Positions 13,154-24,641 are shown, numbered from the stretch's first letter. The stretch: DNA of 55,444 nucleotides from Carex sylvatica (GCA_964058845.1 CAXKVR010000951.1:1-55444), one strand, 5' to 3'. Translations and numbers: made by a program. The notes: generated from the sequence alone by a model not told the origin.

Positions 13154-13361
13154 AAGGATGACCAGCTTCGCTTTTCCTTCACCATTGGCGCATGCAAGCT
13201 GGTCGGTACTGTTCCTCGACCATTGCCTTCTTTGCTCCACAAATTAGAGAATCTTTTGTTGGATAACCAAAATGAAATATTTTAAATCAGTTAAAACTTA
13301 AAACAAATGTAGGGAAAAAGAACTTAAAACAAAAAGAAGAGAGTCAGCTGGAGACTGGAGA
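13154..13361. other. Short GC-richer spacer, unassigned
   Basis: Between two MITEs. 13160-13265 is locally less AT-rich and open in a minus-strand frame for ~35 codons, but no protein family was recognised. It could belong to the same decayed locus as the RING exon at 12521. Confidence 0.35.
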
Positions 13362-13575
13362 GAAATCGTATCCTCTGCATTTACTCAAAAGGAAATCTTT
13401 TGAGTTAATGAATCTCAACCGTCCAATATATTTTAAGATTCGTGCAAACTGGATCTGCACTAATATTGAAAGACTACTATGTTATAAACAAGTATCGGAT
13501 TGACTCCGTTTAATATCAGACGGTTTAGATTCTTTAAAAGATTCCCTTTTGAGTTAATGAAGAGGATCCGAAATC
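13362..13575. mobile_element. 214-bp Mutator-like MITE (GTATCCTCT family)
   Basis: The left end GAAATCGTATCCTCTGC is matched on the right by AGAGGATCCGAAATC, with further pairing of ACTCAAAAGGAAATCTTTT against AAAAGATTCCCTTTTGAGT. Flanks GACTGGAGA (13353-13361) and GCCTGAAGA (13576-13584) agree at 7 of 9 positions, a decayed 9-bp duplication. Related copies lie at 24642 and 40183. Confidence 0.75.
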
Positions 13576-13579
13576 GCCT

Positions 13580-13760
13580 GAAGATGCACTCAAAAACGGT
13601 GATGAGATCAATGAGGGTCTCGAGGTAATTTCACAGCTATATTGGTACTAACCGCACTGGTGCTGAGCAATGATGCTAGCTGAACTGGGTGTATAGTATT
13701 GTAGTATATTATAAGAGCTTCACTCACTCGAGAGAGAATTGTACTCTGGTCCACCTGTAA
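13580..13760 (-). pseudogene. Possible coding exon remnant, unidentified
   Basis: On the minus strand the sequence TTTTTACTTACAG looks like a splice acceptor and is followed by a frame of about 48 codons with codon use richer in G/C than the surroundings (reads VDQSTILSRVSEALI, then PVQLASLLSTSAVS), ending at a TGA near the MITE at 13362-13575. I do not recognise a family. It may be part of the same decayed minus-strand locus as the RING exon. Confidence 0.3.
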
Positions 13761-14058
13761 GTAAAAACAATGAATTAGTCCGGGTACTGGGAGGAGTTCT
13801 AGAATGGTGCGAACTGAGTATACTGGAAAGGTACGGCATGTCAGTCTACACCAATTTATGTTTGTAATGATTCATGTCACCAGAGGTAACAGAAAATTTG
13901 TATTTAGATGATGACCGTCCGATCTGCTTTGGCTCGAATATTTAAGGGGCCCTAGCAGTCCACATCAAATCAGATTAACAAGAATTCTAATCGGACGTGG
14001 TCAGTATAAACCCAAATATTATGTTACCGCAGAGAAGTGCCTCTGTATTCGGGGCATT

Positions 14059-14231
14059 GAGTGTGTAATCTCTGATATATCTCAATTTTTGCGTGACCGA
14101 CGTGTACGGTATCTATTCGGCGATAGCTCAGGGGGAGTATTATTTTTGCTTTGAGATTCGTGTAAATCGTATTTGAACAGTTAAGATTTTCAAAGAAGTC
14201 GCGCAAAGTTTGAAATATCTCAGAGAATGCG
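14059..14231. mobile_element. Older copy of the GAGATATC-type Mutator-like MITE
   Basis: The left end GAGTGTGTAATCTCTGATAT and the right end ATATCTCAGAGAATGCGAATTC match the element at 18933-19082. The internal TTGCGTGACCGACGTGT and ATTCGGCGATAGC blocks match the copy at 7347-7709. No intact target-site duplication is visible, consistent with age. The open frame in it is not a gene. Confidence 0.7.
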
Positions 14232-15524
14232 AATTCAGTTTCTTCGGTGTCGTCTAGCTGAATTGTACAACATGGGCTTCAACGGGTCTCAATTGGAGGA
14301 GTTTTAATGTGTTTTTCTTTGAAATTGACTGCAAAATAGGTGATAATTATTTTTTTAATAAAATTAAAATAATATATCAAGTTCAAATATGTTGGCCGGT
14401 AATGTATATAGAGAGTTAATAATTAAATTTTAGGTATATTAAATATCATTTAATGGCACATCAGAACCGTCAATTCAAACAGTTGAATTTTCAAGTCATT
14501 TGATGTGCGGTGAAAAATACACAAAATCTCATCTAATTTATATACATGATATTTGAATATTTATAGCATTGATTTCAAATTTAAAACCTTTTTTTTTATA
14601 ATTCTCAAGATTGTTGGAATAAAATATTGTCAGATAATAAATTGTAAATTTTCACCGTGACAATAAAAGCCTAACAATTGAATATACCTACCATTTCTCT
14701 TTAGTAATTATTGGGAGCATCATATCATAGAGAGCTGTGCTAACTAGAAATCCGATAAATTGAAAAATTATTCTTGTACTCTATTATCAACATTTATTAT
14801 TTATGTCTAAATTATTTATACTTAGATATGTAAGCTGTTAAAATCTAAATCCACATTTATTTGTCTAGTATGTCAATTTTACGATACTTTTTACTAAATA
14901 AATATAATTTTTTTGAAATTAAGTAATTAATATAAACACATTTATCATCACATATAAACATTATATAAAAAAATAACACATTATACAAATAAAAAATCAA
15001 AATTTTTATAAATACCCAAAAATAAAATAAAATTACAAAATCTACCCATTTTTTGAAAGAATTTCGAAAAATACTCAATCTAATTACTAAATAATTGGAT
15101 TTTCAATTAATTTCAGGTGTCTGAATTTCCGAAAATGAGAAAAATGGCCGGTTATCCAATATGGAGAAGAATTAGTAAGGTATTAAGGATGGGAAAGCCC
15201 AATCAAATCAAAATTGTGAAAGCGCGTTGAAAGAGACATATTTGTTGTTGTAATATTAATTCATATGAGTTTTTAATGGCGTGAAGGAGAAAATGCAGGA
15301 GCGCACACAAATTTTATTTTGCAGCTTAATATATCAAAATTGGGGTCATGGGTTAGGCATGTATATATTCATACTTTTATTCTGATGTCTACAAAAAGGA
15401 AACACATTTTAATATTAATTAAAAAAACATTAATGAAAAACCTTTTATCACTTTTCCACTGGGTTATTGCTTGGATTTTTTTTTTATATTTTGTTAGGTG
15501 AAATTCCATTTTTGTATGTAGTTA
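14232..15524. other. AT-rich non-coding stretch
   Basis: No gene found. 15000-15160 carries degraded TAACCGG-type dispersed repeat sequence of the kind seen at 9985-10165. Short open frames at 14857 (minus) and 15319 (plus) are low-complexity and unconvincing. Confidence 0.55.
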
Positions 15525-15532
15525 GTGGATTC

Positions 15533-16019
15533 CAGTGTTTTAATAATTGATTTTTATTCGGTATTCGGAAAGCCATTGCATACCGCATATACGGTATGCG
15601 GCTGCATATATGAATTTTTATTCGGATTTATATATGCGGATTTTAAAATAAAAATTCATATTAATTTATATACAAAGAAAGTATTTATGATTGACTGTAC
15701 ATGTTAAACTGGTGATGAAATGTTAAAGTATCGATCCTCATCTCATACTAAATGAAATACTGAAATATTTATATATTAATCTCAATTCGGCTGAATATGT
15801 GGTCGAATATTCGAATATGCGGCCGAATATACGACCGAATATTCGAATATACGACTGCATATTCGAATATGTGGTCGAATATACGACTGAATATTCAAAT
15901 ATGCGGTCGAATATATGGCCGAATATTCAAAACCGTATATTGAACCGAATACTCATTTTCTATTCGAATTCCAACCGAATACGAATATTCGGCCTATTCG
16001 GCCGATTTTTAAAACACTG
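15533..16019. mobile_element. 487-bp hAT-type MITE with GAATATTCG-rich interior
   Basis: The termini CAGTGTTTTAATAATTG and (inverted) CAGTGTTTTAAAAATCG form the inverted repeat. Flanks GTGGATTC (15525-15532) and GTGGTTTC (16020-16027) form an 8-bp target-site duplication with one mismatch, as expected for hAT transposons. The interior is unusual: the right half is a degenerate array of GAATATTCG, GGTCGAATAT and GGCCGAATAT blocks, and the left half has a perfect hairpin GCATACCG-CATATA-CGGTATGC at about 15587. The 100-codon plus-strand frame at 15799-16101 is just a reading of this repeat. Confidence 0.82.
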
Positions 16020-16027
16020 GTGGTTTC

Positions 16028-16930
16028 ATTTTTTTAATGAAAGGGGTATGTATTGTCTTTTTAACAAAAAAAATAACAATAATATTGAAATTGGTCATTA
16101 ATATAATAGTTATAATTTATGGCACTGCAAATTGTGGAATAATATGTGCTATGAAATTTTATTTTTAAAGTCTAAATAGTCAATTTGAACTACTCGATAT
16201 AATCTTTATATAAAAATATACTTGGAAATCATATTTTATATTTTTAAAATATTTTTATTATTTTTTTAAGTAGGTAGAAAATCACTACTTTCGATGATTG
16301 AAAATTTTTAGATCATGTATTCTATTTACCAATTTAGAAAAATAAAAATCTAAAAAATATAAAATTTGGTATTCAAGTACATTTTTTTTTCTATAAATAT
16401 CATGTTAAACAGAATGAATTAATTATTATTGTAATTAGAGATATTGTGATTGTTACGCGACTACCTAGCCTCACTCAAATTGTAATATCAAATTTCAAGA
16501 ATTATCTTCCATCATGTATATGCTATATATAAAATAAAATTTAGATTTTTCTTAAGAAAGAAGTATTTGTGACCCACTATGCATAACAAACAATATATAT
16601 ATATAATCATATGTATATAGTTCTTTCTTCTCTAAAAAAAAAGAGAGGAAAAATTACTTCATAGAGAGCATGTATTTGTTGAGTGTTCCAAAACAAATGA
16701 ACACATAGAAAGCCCTAATAAATTAACACGTGAGCCTCTTTTGTTTTTCTTTTAAGTCGTCTGATCTCATGTCACACTACCTACTAAGATCTGTCATCAT
16801 TGCCTTTATAAAAAAAAAATACCTTTCCGCTAATCTGGTAACCGAACATAGGAACCGCTTACCAAATAACCAAAAGTTTTTGGGGTATCCGGGAGTTGAG
16901 TAACTGGAAAAATATATATATATATATATA
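16028..16930. other. Non-coding stretch with foldback-MITE remnants
   Basis: At about 16150-16430 two decayed arms around a GTAGGTAGAAAATCACT centre resemble the foldback family at 12753 and 16934. At 16800-16912 TAACCGG-type dispersed repeat leads into a TA tract. No gene seen. Confidence 0.5.
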
Positions 16931-16933
16931 TAT

Positions 16934-17343
16934 AGTAAGTCTACCATACATTGCAATGCATAGGCATCTCTATGCATTGGACTATAAATCACGGATTTAA
17001 AGTTCAAATGACCGATCCAAACCGTTCATCTTGTTCTCCATATTAATATGTGCTTGGAGACTAAATTTTATATTTTTTGGAATTTGTTTACTATTTATTA
17101 AGTCACTTTGAAAATTACTGATCCAACGGTACCTTTTGATTTTACTGTAACCGTTGGATCAGCGATTTTCAATGTGGCTTAATAAATAGTAAAAAAATTC
17201 CAAAAAATGTAAAATTTGGTCTCCAAGTACATATTAATATGGAGAACAAGATGAACGGTTTGGATCGGTCATTTGAACTTTGAATATGGTGATTTATAGT
17301 CCAATGCATAGAGGTGCCTATGCATTGCAATGTATGGTAGACT

Positions 17344-17347
<4 letters not shown>
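16934..17347. mobile_element. ~414-bp foldback MITE inserted in a TA microsatellite
   Basis: The left end AGTAAGTCTACCATACATTG is the exact complement of the right end CAATGTATGGTAGACTTACT. The arms (~200 bp) pair nearly throughout, around a centre with a second inverted pair, GATCCAACGGT / ACCGTTGGATC. Both flanks are TA repeats (to 16934 and from 17346), so the target duplication is not resolvable. The arms share GGAATTTGTTTACTATTTAT with the element at 12753, so the two are related. Confidence 0.85.
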
Positions 17348-17374
<27 letters not shown>

Positions 17375-17378
<4 letters not shown>

Positions 17379-18104
17379 GTTGTTTAGTGATCGGAATGAG
17401 TATTTTTCAAAATCCATTTAGAAACTGGATAAATTTTGTAATTTGATATTTTTATAGGTATTTATAAAAATTTCGGAATAAAAAATATCATATAAAATAA
17501 TATAATTGTCACTCAAATATGTTATTTCCATTCCTCTTAGGTCAGAACATTGGACCAGTTAATTTTCGCATGACTAACATATGTGTTTGAATTTTGTTGC
17601 ATGAATAGTATTCAGTTCAGCAGTTGAGATTGTAGTGGTAAATTTAATAAAGGACCTATTAAGTTAGTCACTTAATCTTTAAAAATAAATAAATGACCGT
17701 ATATCTCTTTTTATTATATAATTTTTTGAACTCTATCCTAAAAAAGAAATTACATAGTAAAAATTAATTTTATCCGTGAATTTATATATTTCATACATGA
17801 TGAACAATATGAAAAATTGAAATAATAATCAGTCATACAACTAAAATTAACAATAATTAATAGTCGATAAAATATTATAATATATAATTGACGACTTAAT
17901 TTGTCTTAGCTCAACCACCTTTTTTTGGGGTTCAATATGCATTTTTGGTGGAAACATTAAGTCAACCATCAGCATGAGTTGCTAAATATAAGAATAAAAA
18001 ATAACATGGTTACTTCATTTATTAACTCAAATTACCATTTAATTTCATATTTAAAACACTTTTATTTGAATAAACACCATCAATCTGTTACTATTGTTTT
18101 CAAA
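17375..18104. other. AT-rich non-coding stretch
   Basis: Its first ~100 bp continue the TAACCGG-type dispersed repeat that the foldback element split. No coding signal was found beyond it. Confidence 0.5.

Positions 18105-18186
<82 letters not shown>
18105..18186. repeat. Compound microsatellite (TG)n(TA)n(GA)n
   Basis: A short TG run passes into about 22 TA repeats and then about 16 GA repeats. The following 18190-18300 resembles one arm of the foldback MITE family (TTGAACCGTTCATTTTGTT, ATTAATA.GTGCTTG), so the repeat abuts a MITE remnant. Confidence 0.9.
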
Positions 18187-18188
<2 letters not shown>

Positions 18189-18299
18189 AATAGTTCAAAT
18201 TTGAAATTTTAAAATTTAAAAAATTGATTTGAACCGTTCATTTTGTTTTCCATATTAATATATTAATAGTGCTTGAAAATCAAATTTTACATAATATTA

Positions 18300-18923
18300 T
18301 GTATGTATTATGTATGTAAAATGGTAAATCGATAGATAAGTAAAGGTACCTACACCTACACACACTTCAAAAATTACTCTTTAGACCGGACATAATCGTC
18401 TAAAAAGTAATAACTCTATCACTAGTTCCAAACAAATATCATCATGATCGATGTCTTTCATATAAAATAAAAAAAAGTTGTGAATGTCATATCATTTTGA
18501 TGAACCATAAATTTGCATAACATGTTCATACGATATATGCTTAGTCATTGGATTTCAAAATTAACAATTATTTTTCATGATTATCAAAGTTGTCCAACTA
18601 ATTAGTTGTTAGTGAATATCCAGTCTTAAAAGATTTGTTTGATACATGGTATCATGAACTAACTCGAATACTCGATCCCTATTTTTTATTTATTGGAAAA
18701 AAAGAAAATTGTTATAGATGTTTGGTGGCGGGATATATTTTTAGAGTGTGCTGTGAAACATGTGATGTGGTTGACTTTTCATGGCAACTGGATAGGTGAA
18801 TAAGATGAAAGTAGATGTAGAGAGAAATTAGAAATTAATTAAGTCGCGTAACGCATTGTTGGTAAGCAATAGAACTCTCAGCACTTCCAATAATATAATT
18901 TAAGAATAATTATATTCAATCCG
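18300..18923. other. AT-rich non-coding stretch
   Basis: Nothing recognisable. No open frame with protein-like composition and no clear inverted repeat. Confidence 0.5.
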
Positions 18924-18932
18924 CACTTCTAT

Positions 18933-19082
18933 GAATTCGCATCCTCTGAGATATCTCATATTTTGCGTGACTTTTTGGAAAATCTCAGAGCTCAAATAAT
19001 ACTGGCCCCATACGTCACCTCCGAATAGGCACCGGACACGTCGGTCATGCAAAATATGAGATATCTCAGAGGATGCGCACTC
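18933..19082. mobile_element. 150-bp Mutator-like MITE, best-preserved copy
   Basis: The termini GAATTCGCATCCTCTGAGAT and (inverted) GAGTGCGCATCCTCTGAGAT continue pairing through ATATCTCATATTTTGC. The perfect 9-bp target-site duplication CACTTCTAT lies at 18924-18932 and 19083-19091. No coding capacity; the minus-strand frame across it is not a gene. Relatives are at 7347, 14059 and, as a single end, 34025. Confidence 0.9.
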
Positions 19083-19091
19083 CACTTCTAT

Positions 19092-20480
19092 CCCCCCTCT
19101 ACAATTTAAGAAGGTTGTAGTATTTAAACACTTCTAGAATTAGAGGATCCATGTTAAATAAGGAAGGTAAAAATAATTTAAATGTTGTACTATGGTTTAC
19201 TAATTATTTAAACACTTCTAAAATTAGAGAGTCCACTTATAAAATTAGAGGTTGTACTATGGTCCCCACTAATTATTTATCACGATAACCGTATGCGAGG
19301 TAATTATTCATATATATTTTTACATATGTATAAATACTCTAATGTATAGGAATAAATATTTGTAATACTTGATATTAATACTTTCATATGTCAATCAGTA
19401 TCATATATAAAAATACTTTCAAGTATAGGTATAAATACTTGCACGACGAGGTTTAAATACTTGTGTGACGAAAAATCCGAAAGTATGTCATCATGGATCG
19501 CATTTGAAAGAGAAAATTATGTAGAAGATATTTATGGTTTTAGATTTGTAAAATTCCTCATAGATCGTCAGAAATGTGAACGAGATTGAATGAAAAAAAA
19601 AAATCACCTCTAAAATTGTGTATGGCCTCCATATAATTTGAGATTTAGTTGGAGAAATAATTATTTATGTAAAAATTATTCACCTTATAGGTATAAATAC
19701 TTCTGTTCTTAGATATAAATATTTTTGTGAATAGAGATTAATACTTTAGAAAAAAATCAGTGCTGAAACTTTTGTAGTCTTCAAAGTAATTATAAAGATT
19801 AAGTGCGGAGATAAATGAGAAAATAGAGGTGTGGGGATAATTATATATCATGGTCCATAATATAAAGCCTTTCCGGTTGACAGTTAGATATAAAATCTGG
19901 CTATTGTATCCAATTTTAATTTAAGCCATAAATCATTTAATTTGATTTTAAATAGAAAATTATCTTCAATATAAACCAGGATATTTTAGTGCCACAACCG
20001 TGATGCAGGAAATGAAATGACCCCTTTAATTCTTTAGATTTTTGGTGGCGATATTTATTTAAACGATCGTGCTGCCAATCAAAATAAGGTCGAGAGAGCG
20101 CATCACTATAGTTACAAGATTTGCGAATTAAATCCGAATAATTCATTTGCCGAATCAAACACCAAATTATTTGGTTGACCAAACTTTAACCGAATTAAAC
20201 TTGAATAATTTGTGAATTTTTTTCAAATTTTTTCCGAATAATTCTAAATTATTTCTGAATCACGAATTTTTGATCTTGCCGAACCAAACCGAAACAATTC
20301 ATATGTCACTATGCGTGTCACGCTCTCAAGCTTAATACATTCTCCTAAATGATCCGCTAAAACTAGCATCATGTAGTTTTCGTGTTACTAGCATCGTGTA
20401 GTTTTCGTGTTAGTACTTAGACTCACATTCTATCACTTTTCATGCTGTTAGCACAACAACCAACAACATATATAGTTATC
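19092..20480. repeat. Degenerate minisatellite-like stretch
   Basis: 19105-19270 holds two or three copies of TTTAAACACTTCTAAAATTA and two of TTGTACTATGGT. From about 19310 to 19760 the phrase TATAGGTATAAATACTT recurs in degenerate form. 20095-20300 is rich in CCGAATAATTC / GAATTATTT motifs. At 20362-20411 a 25-bp unit, ACTAGCATC.TGTAGTTTTC and a short tail, is present twice. No gene seen. Confidence 0.5.
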
Positions 20481-20489
20481 TCTAGTGAA

Positions 20490-20990
20490 TTGAAAAAACC
20501 CAGGCGGGTCAGACTCGATCCAGACGAACCATGGACCGCCCCCAAACTAGCCCGACCCTAGCTAGACTCTCGAACCGACCAGACTAACCCTAGGGTCGAA
20601 TCTAGCAAGCCAAGGGTTTGGATCGATTTTTTGAACTAGACCCCCCGAAAACCCGACCAGCCCAAACCCCCGACCGGCTAGCCTCTTACCCGGACCAACC
20701 CGAGACCCGCCTAAACTCGGACCGGACGAAACATACTGGACTAAATAGTAACTAGAAACATACCTGTTTCAGACAAAAACAGTCCACTGTTTAAAAAAAA
20801 AAAACCAAGACCCAGACCAGACCTGGATCCGATCCGCACTCAATCCGGACCGATCCGTGCTAATTTTGGACCAAGGATCTAGCACGAATTTGGTCTAACT
20901 CCCCCAAATGGGATCTGCCGGACCCGAAGACCATGGGAACCGTGGCCCGAATGGGTTCGGACCGACAGGACCCGACCCGACTTATTTATT
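20490..20990. other. GC-rich island of GACC/CCCGAC-type low-complexity sequence
   Basis: About 500 bp with strongly raised G+C compared with both flanks, dominated by degenerate ACCCGACC, GGACCGA and CCGGACC words. No open frame of note. It ends abruptly in ACCCGACCCGACTTATTTAT. Such interiors occur in some plant non-autonomous DNA transposons, but I could not find convincing termini. Confidence 0.5.
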
Positions 20991-20999
20991 AAATACTAA

Positions 21000-21890
21000 T
21001 TAGCTCCGCGTAGCCTCTACTGTTGACTGAAAAATAATTTTGTTGGAAGGGACTATGTAAACTTTCTAAATTTTACTTTTAATTATATAAGTTCATTTAA
21101 ATACAACTTGTATCTTGTAATTTGGATGTTCACTTGATTTATTTTTATTTTTATTTTTATGTTTTGCATATTCTACTGAAAGAATACGTTTCAGTATATT
21201 TTTTCATACTACTTAAATGATTTTTCGATACTTCTATTGTGTGTTTTTTCATAAATTTAAGTACTTTAAGAATTATATGTACGCCATTTTTTTTCAGATT
21301 TTTTTGGTTTTATAGTTAAAATTTAATGCATGCTTTTTGGATCGAAATTTAATTTGATACTTATAAATATCAGATTTCTTTTATTTTTCTAAAGAGTCTT
21401 TAGAAAAAATATGACGTTGTTCTTTCTAGTGAATTCTACCATTAGGTAATTAGTGAGGTCAAAGTAATTAGTGAATATGGTACCAAAAATGAACAATTGT
21501 TATAAAAAAATGAAAAATATACAATTATAGAAAAATAAAATTTATAAATTTGTATATTTTTAAATTTATAAATTTTAGTAATATAAAAAATCTTTACAAA
21601 ATTAAACAATAATAGGTCCATAATTCTAACACTTAAAAAATAAATCCTCAAATTTTAGCAATTCAAAAGAAACTACAAACTGACCTCAATACCAAAAATA
21701 ATGCAAAAAATTAACAAACAAAATATTCAAAATATACAAAAATGGAAGAAAATAGACATGTATAGGTAAGAATAGCAATCAAGTACAAGTGCTCGCAAAA
21801 ATCAATAATTACCCAATAATGAAATTTTGAAGTATTAAATGAACAGCACAGTAAATATAAAGAGTAACATTTTACAAATTTAATTGAATC
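21000..21890. other. AT-rich non-coding stretch
   Basis: No gene found. Small minus-strand frames at 21442 and 21711 are A/T low-complexity. Confidence 0.5.
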
Positions 21891-21895
21891 TATAA

Positions 21896-22117
21896 TGTGG
21901 GAAGAGTCCGAATCTGCTGTAATTTCGATAGAAATTACAGGAACCTGAAATTTCAATATCAACCGTCAATTTTCTGTGCACAGATCTTGAAAAACATTAT
22001 AAAAAAAGTAAGTTTTCATGCAAAAATCTCAAGAAAAATTAATGGTTGAGATTGGAATTACAGAATCCTGAAATTCCGCAAGAATTACAACAGATTTCAT
22101 TTTATGTGGAACCCTTG
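21896..22117. mobile_element. ~220-bp foldback MITE
   Basis: The left arm (GGGAAGAGTCCGAATCTGCT, then GGAACCTGAAATTTCAATA) pairs imperfectly over ~80 bp with the inverted right arm (GGGTTCCACAT, GAAATCTGTTGTAATTC, then GGATTCTGTAATTCCAATC). The centre is around 21985-22030. No clear target-site duplication. Confidence 0.55.
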
Positions 22118-22505
22118 AGTCGTAGACGAGCTACATAAAAGGTTGCATGCCAATCTCATATTTCTTTCTTTGATCTTGGCGCGCATTTCTCATTTCTCTC
22201 TCGCGCGCGCGATGTTGCTTCCCAGAAAAACTATCCTATATATATACCTATACTAATCACACTGCCGTTGATGCCAATCTTAATTCAAAATCATAGCGCA
22301 TCATTAATTGCACAGAGATGAAAGAATGGCGGTGAGGGTAGCTTGGTAAATTAATTCAAGGAGTAAATTTACTATTTAATCTTCTGTTCAGCTCTTAGTG
22401 TCTCCATTCCATTCATGAGGACCCGATATTTTTATTTTTACTTAATTTTTAAAATATTTTATTAAAAATAATTAGATTTGATCAAAATTTTAAAAATATC
22501 TAAAA
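22118..22505. other. Non-coding stretch with possible gene-start relic
   Basis: A pyrimidine-rich tract with CGCGCGCGCG (about 22202) and, at about 22326, an ATG-initiated stub (MAVRVAW) followed by a GTAAAT donor-like site. Nothing downstream continues it, so I do not call a gene. Confidence 0.35.
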
Positions 22506-22509
22506 CGTG

Positions 22510-22757
22510 AAAAAAATCCACTGTTCTGAATTTTAATTCAGAACCGTGGAATAAATACACGGCCCCAAATAAAAATTTGAAATCGTGAAAAAATTCACGG
22601 CCCCGAATACAAATTCAGAACCGCGGAAAAAATCCACGGCCCCGAATAAAAATTCAGAACCGCAGAAAAAATCTACAGCCCCGAATTAAAATTCGAAAAT
22701 GCAAAAAAAATACACATTCCTGAATAAAAATTCGGAACCGCAGAAAAAATCCACGGC
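22510..22757. repeat. 39-bp tandem repeat of paired hairpin motifs, ~6 copies
   Basis: About six degenerate 39-bp units, each CCCCGAATAAAAATTCAGAA followed by CCGCGGAAAAAATCCACGG. Each unit holds two small inverted motifs: GAATaaaaATTC, and CCGCGG or CCGYRG paired with CYACGG. The first unit opens with CTGAATTTTAATTCAG. No coding sense. The flanking repeats TTTTTAAAATATTTT suggest it may be the interior of an unrecognised element. Confidence 0.75.
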
Positions 22758-23272
22758 CAAGTGATTTTTTTTTTTATAAATTCATTTTGTTTATAATATA
22801 TGTATATGTATATGTATAATAGTATCAAATAAAATATTGATGGTGAAATAAAATTAAATAATAGAAATTACACAATATACATTATTTGTTACACATTCAT
22901 TTTTAATGCGTGATGTTTTTTCTTAAATTACTTTTCTCTTTTTCGTATGAGTATCAAACACAATTTTGATTCTACTGTCACTAATAAAGTGTGAGACTCT
23001 AAGAGCTAGCCTTCATACTAAAAGAATACACTTTGTAATTTACATGGCACTAATATTATAATGAAAATTAAAAGATAAGAATTTCTTTGATCACAAATTA
23101 TCACAATTTCTTAAATATAAAAAAAAAGTTCAAACAATAAATTAATCAGAATCAAGAATCTTTTGCCTCAATTGTTAGCCTAAAGAGAAGTTGAATATAT
23201 ATATATGTTTTAGCTTAAAAATTTTCTTTATCGTGTTATGGTAATACAATTTTCGGAATTTTTCTTGCTGGA

Positions 23273-23297
23273 TACATATACATACACATACACACAC

Positions 23298-23340
<43 letters not shown>

Positions 23341-23355
23341 TATACATATACATAC
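23273..23355. repeat. (ATACAC)n microsatellite
   Basis: About 13 repeats of ATACAC/CATACA with ATAC-only edges. Confidence 0.92.
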
Positions 23356-23790
23356 TATTTTCGTAAATTTTGTTTGCATAGTACTATTTTCATAAATTTG
23401 TTTACTGGAATGTTATTTATGTAAATTTTGTTGAGATACTATTATTTTCATAATTTTGTTTACTATAATCCTATTTTCGAAAAAAATTAGGTTATTGCTA
23501 TTTTCATAATTATTTTTGCTGGTATGCTATTTTTTGTAAATTATGTTCGTAAAGTACTAGTTTTGTAATTTTGTTGCTGAAATGCTAATTTCTTAAATTT
23601 TGTTCGGATAGGTCTAGTCTCGCAATTTAGTTTGATTGAATGCTAATTCGTAAATTTTGGTGAGATACTACTGTTTTCGTAACTACATTTACAGGATTGG
23701 TACTTTCGTAAAGTTTGGTTGATAATACTATTTTTGTAATTTTTTTGCTAAAATCATACTTTCGTAAAAAAAACTCAAATTATTTTCGTA
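23356..23790. repeat. Degenerate ~60-bp minisatellite
   Basis: Roughly seven degenerate units built on TACTATTTTCGTAA.TTTTG followed by TGCTGGAATGCTATTTTCG. The alternating words TTCGTAAATTTTG and ACTATTTTC recur every 25-35 bp. No open frame. Confidence 0.6.
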
Positions 23791-24169
23791 ATTTTTTATT
23801 TCACAGGGATAAACATGAGTATTGGTTGAAACTTAAAATGTTGACGTAACTGTGATAAAGAAAAATATAGTATGCACTTACTGATTTGTTGATTAAAAAG
23901 TCATAAGATTGGACAATGATTTTCTTAAAATAAAATTCATAATAAAATTTTACTTAAAATATCATAAATTTTGATATAAAGAACTCCCAAATAGAAAAAT
24001 AGTTACTAGTTCGGGACAGGGCGGATTTATGAACAATCAATAGGGGTTAATTGACCTCTATTTTAAAAATAAAACTTTATATTTATATATTATTTTTTTA
24101 TATAATTTAGAGTAAAATGTTATAGTACTAGTGTACTACAAAATTGATTCTCATTCTATGTAAACAAAT
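23791..24169. other. AT-rich non-coding stretch
   Basis: Nothing recognised. Confidence 0.5.
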
Positions 24170-24172
24170 TTA

Positions 24173-24498
24173 GGATAAGTTTGGATGCACTCTAGAATAG
24201 CTAGAATAGCTACTATTTGAGAATAGTAGATGAGAATAGTGATTTTTGGAAGAGTGCGAGAATAGTGTTGATTTGGTGCTATTCGGAATAGCGAAAATAT
24301 TGTTTGGATTATATATTTAGAATAGCGATGAAGGGATTGAACATTTGAGAGAGCACCAATTGCTATTTCTACTTTTTGTAGGAATAGCGAGAATAGCATT
24401 GTTCTCGCTATTCTCGTTGTTCCGAATAGCAATTGTGTATATTTGGATGGATCGGAATAGCGCTATTCTTGCTATTCTCAGTGCATGCAAACGTACCC
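24173..24498. mobile_element. 326-bp PIF/Harbinger-type (Tourist-like) MITE
   Basis: The left end GGATAAGTTTGGATGCACT pairs with the inverted right end GGGTACGTTTGCATGCACT. The flanks are TTA on both sides (24170-24172 and 24499-24501), the 3-bp target duplication of PIF/Harbinger elements. The interior is filled with GAATAGC / GCTATTC words in both orientations, so the whole element folds back. The overlapping minus-strand frames here are repeat sequence. Confidence 0.85.
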
Positions 24499-24641
24499 TT
24501 ATATGTTTGAGCTCCATACTTTGAAAATCTATCTCTGCCCCTTGTAGGTAAAATTATAGATGTAATATATGGGGTATACTTAGCAAAACTCATTCAGAAA
24601 CAACTCAGGGTGCAAAACCGACTGATCCGGACCCAATGAAC

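Noticed and set aside
15799..16101. 100-codon plus-strand frame rich in Asn, Tyr and Ile
   Set aside because: It is a direct reading of the GAATAT repeat inside a hAT-type MITE.
24151..24593. Overlapping minus-strand frames of 61-93 codons
   Set aside because: They read the GAATAGC repeats of the PIF/Harbinger-type MITE and its flank.
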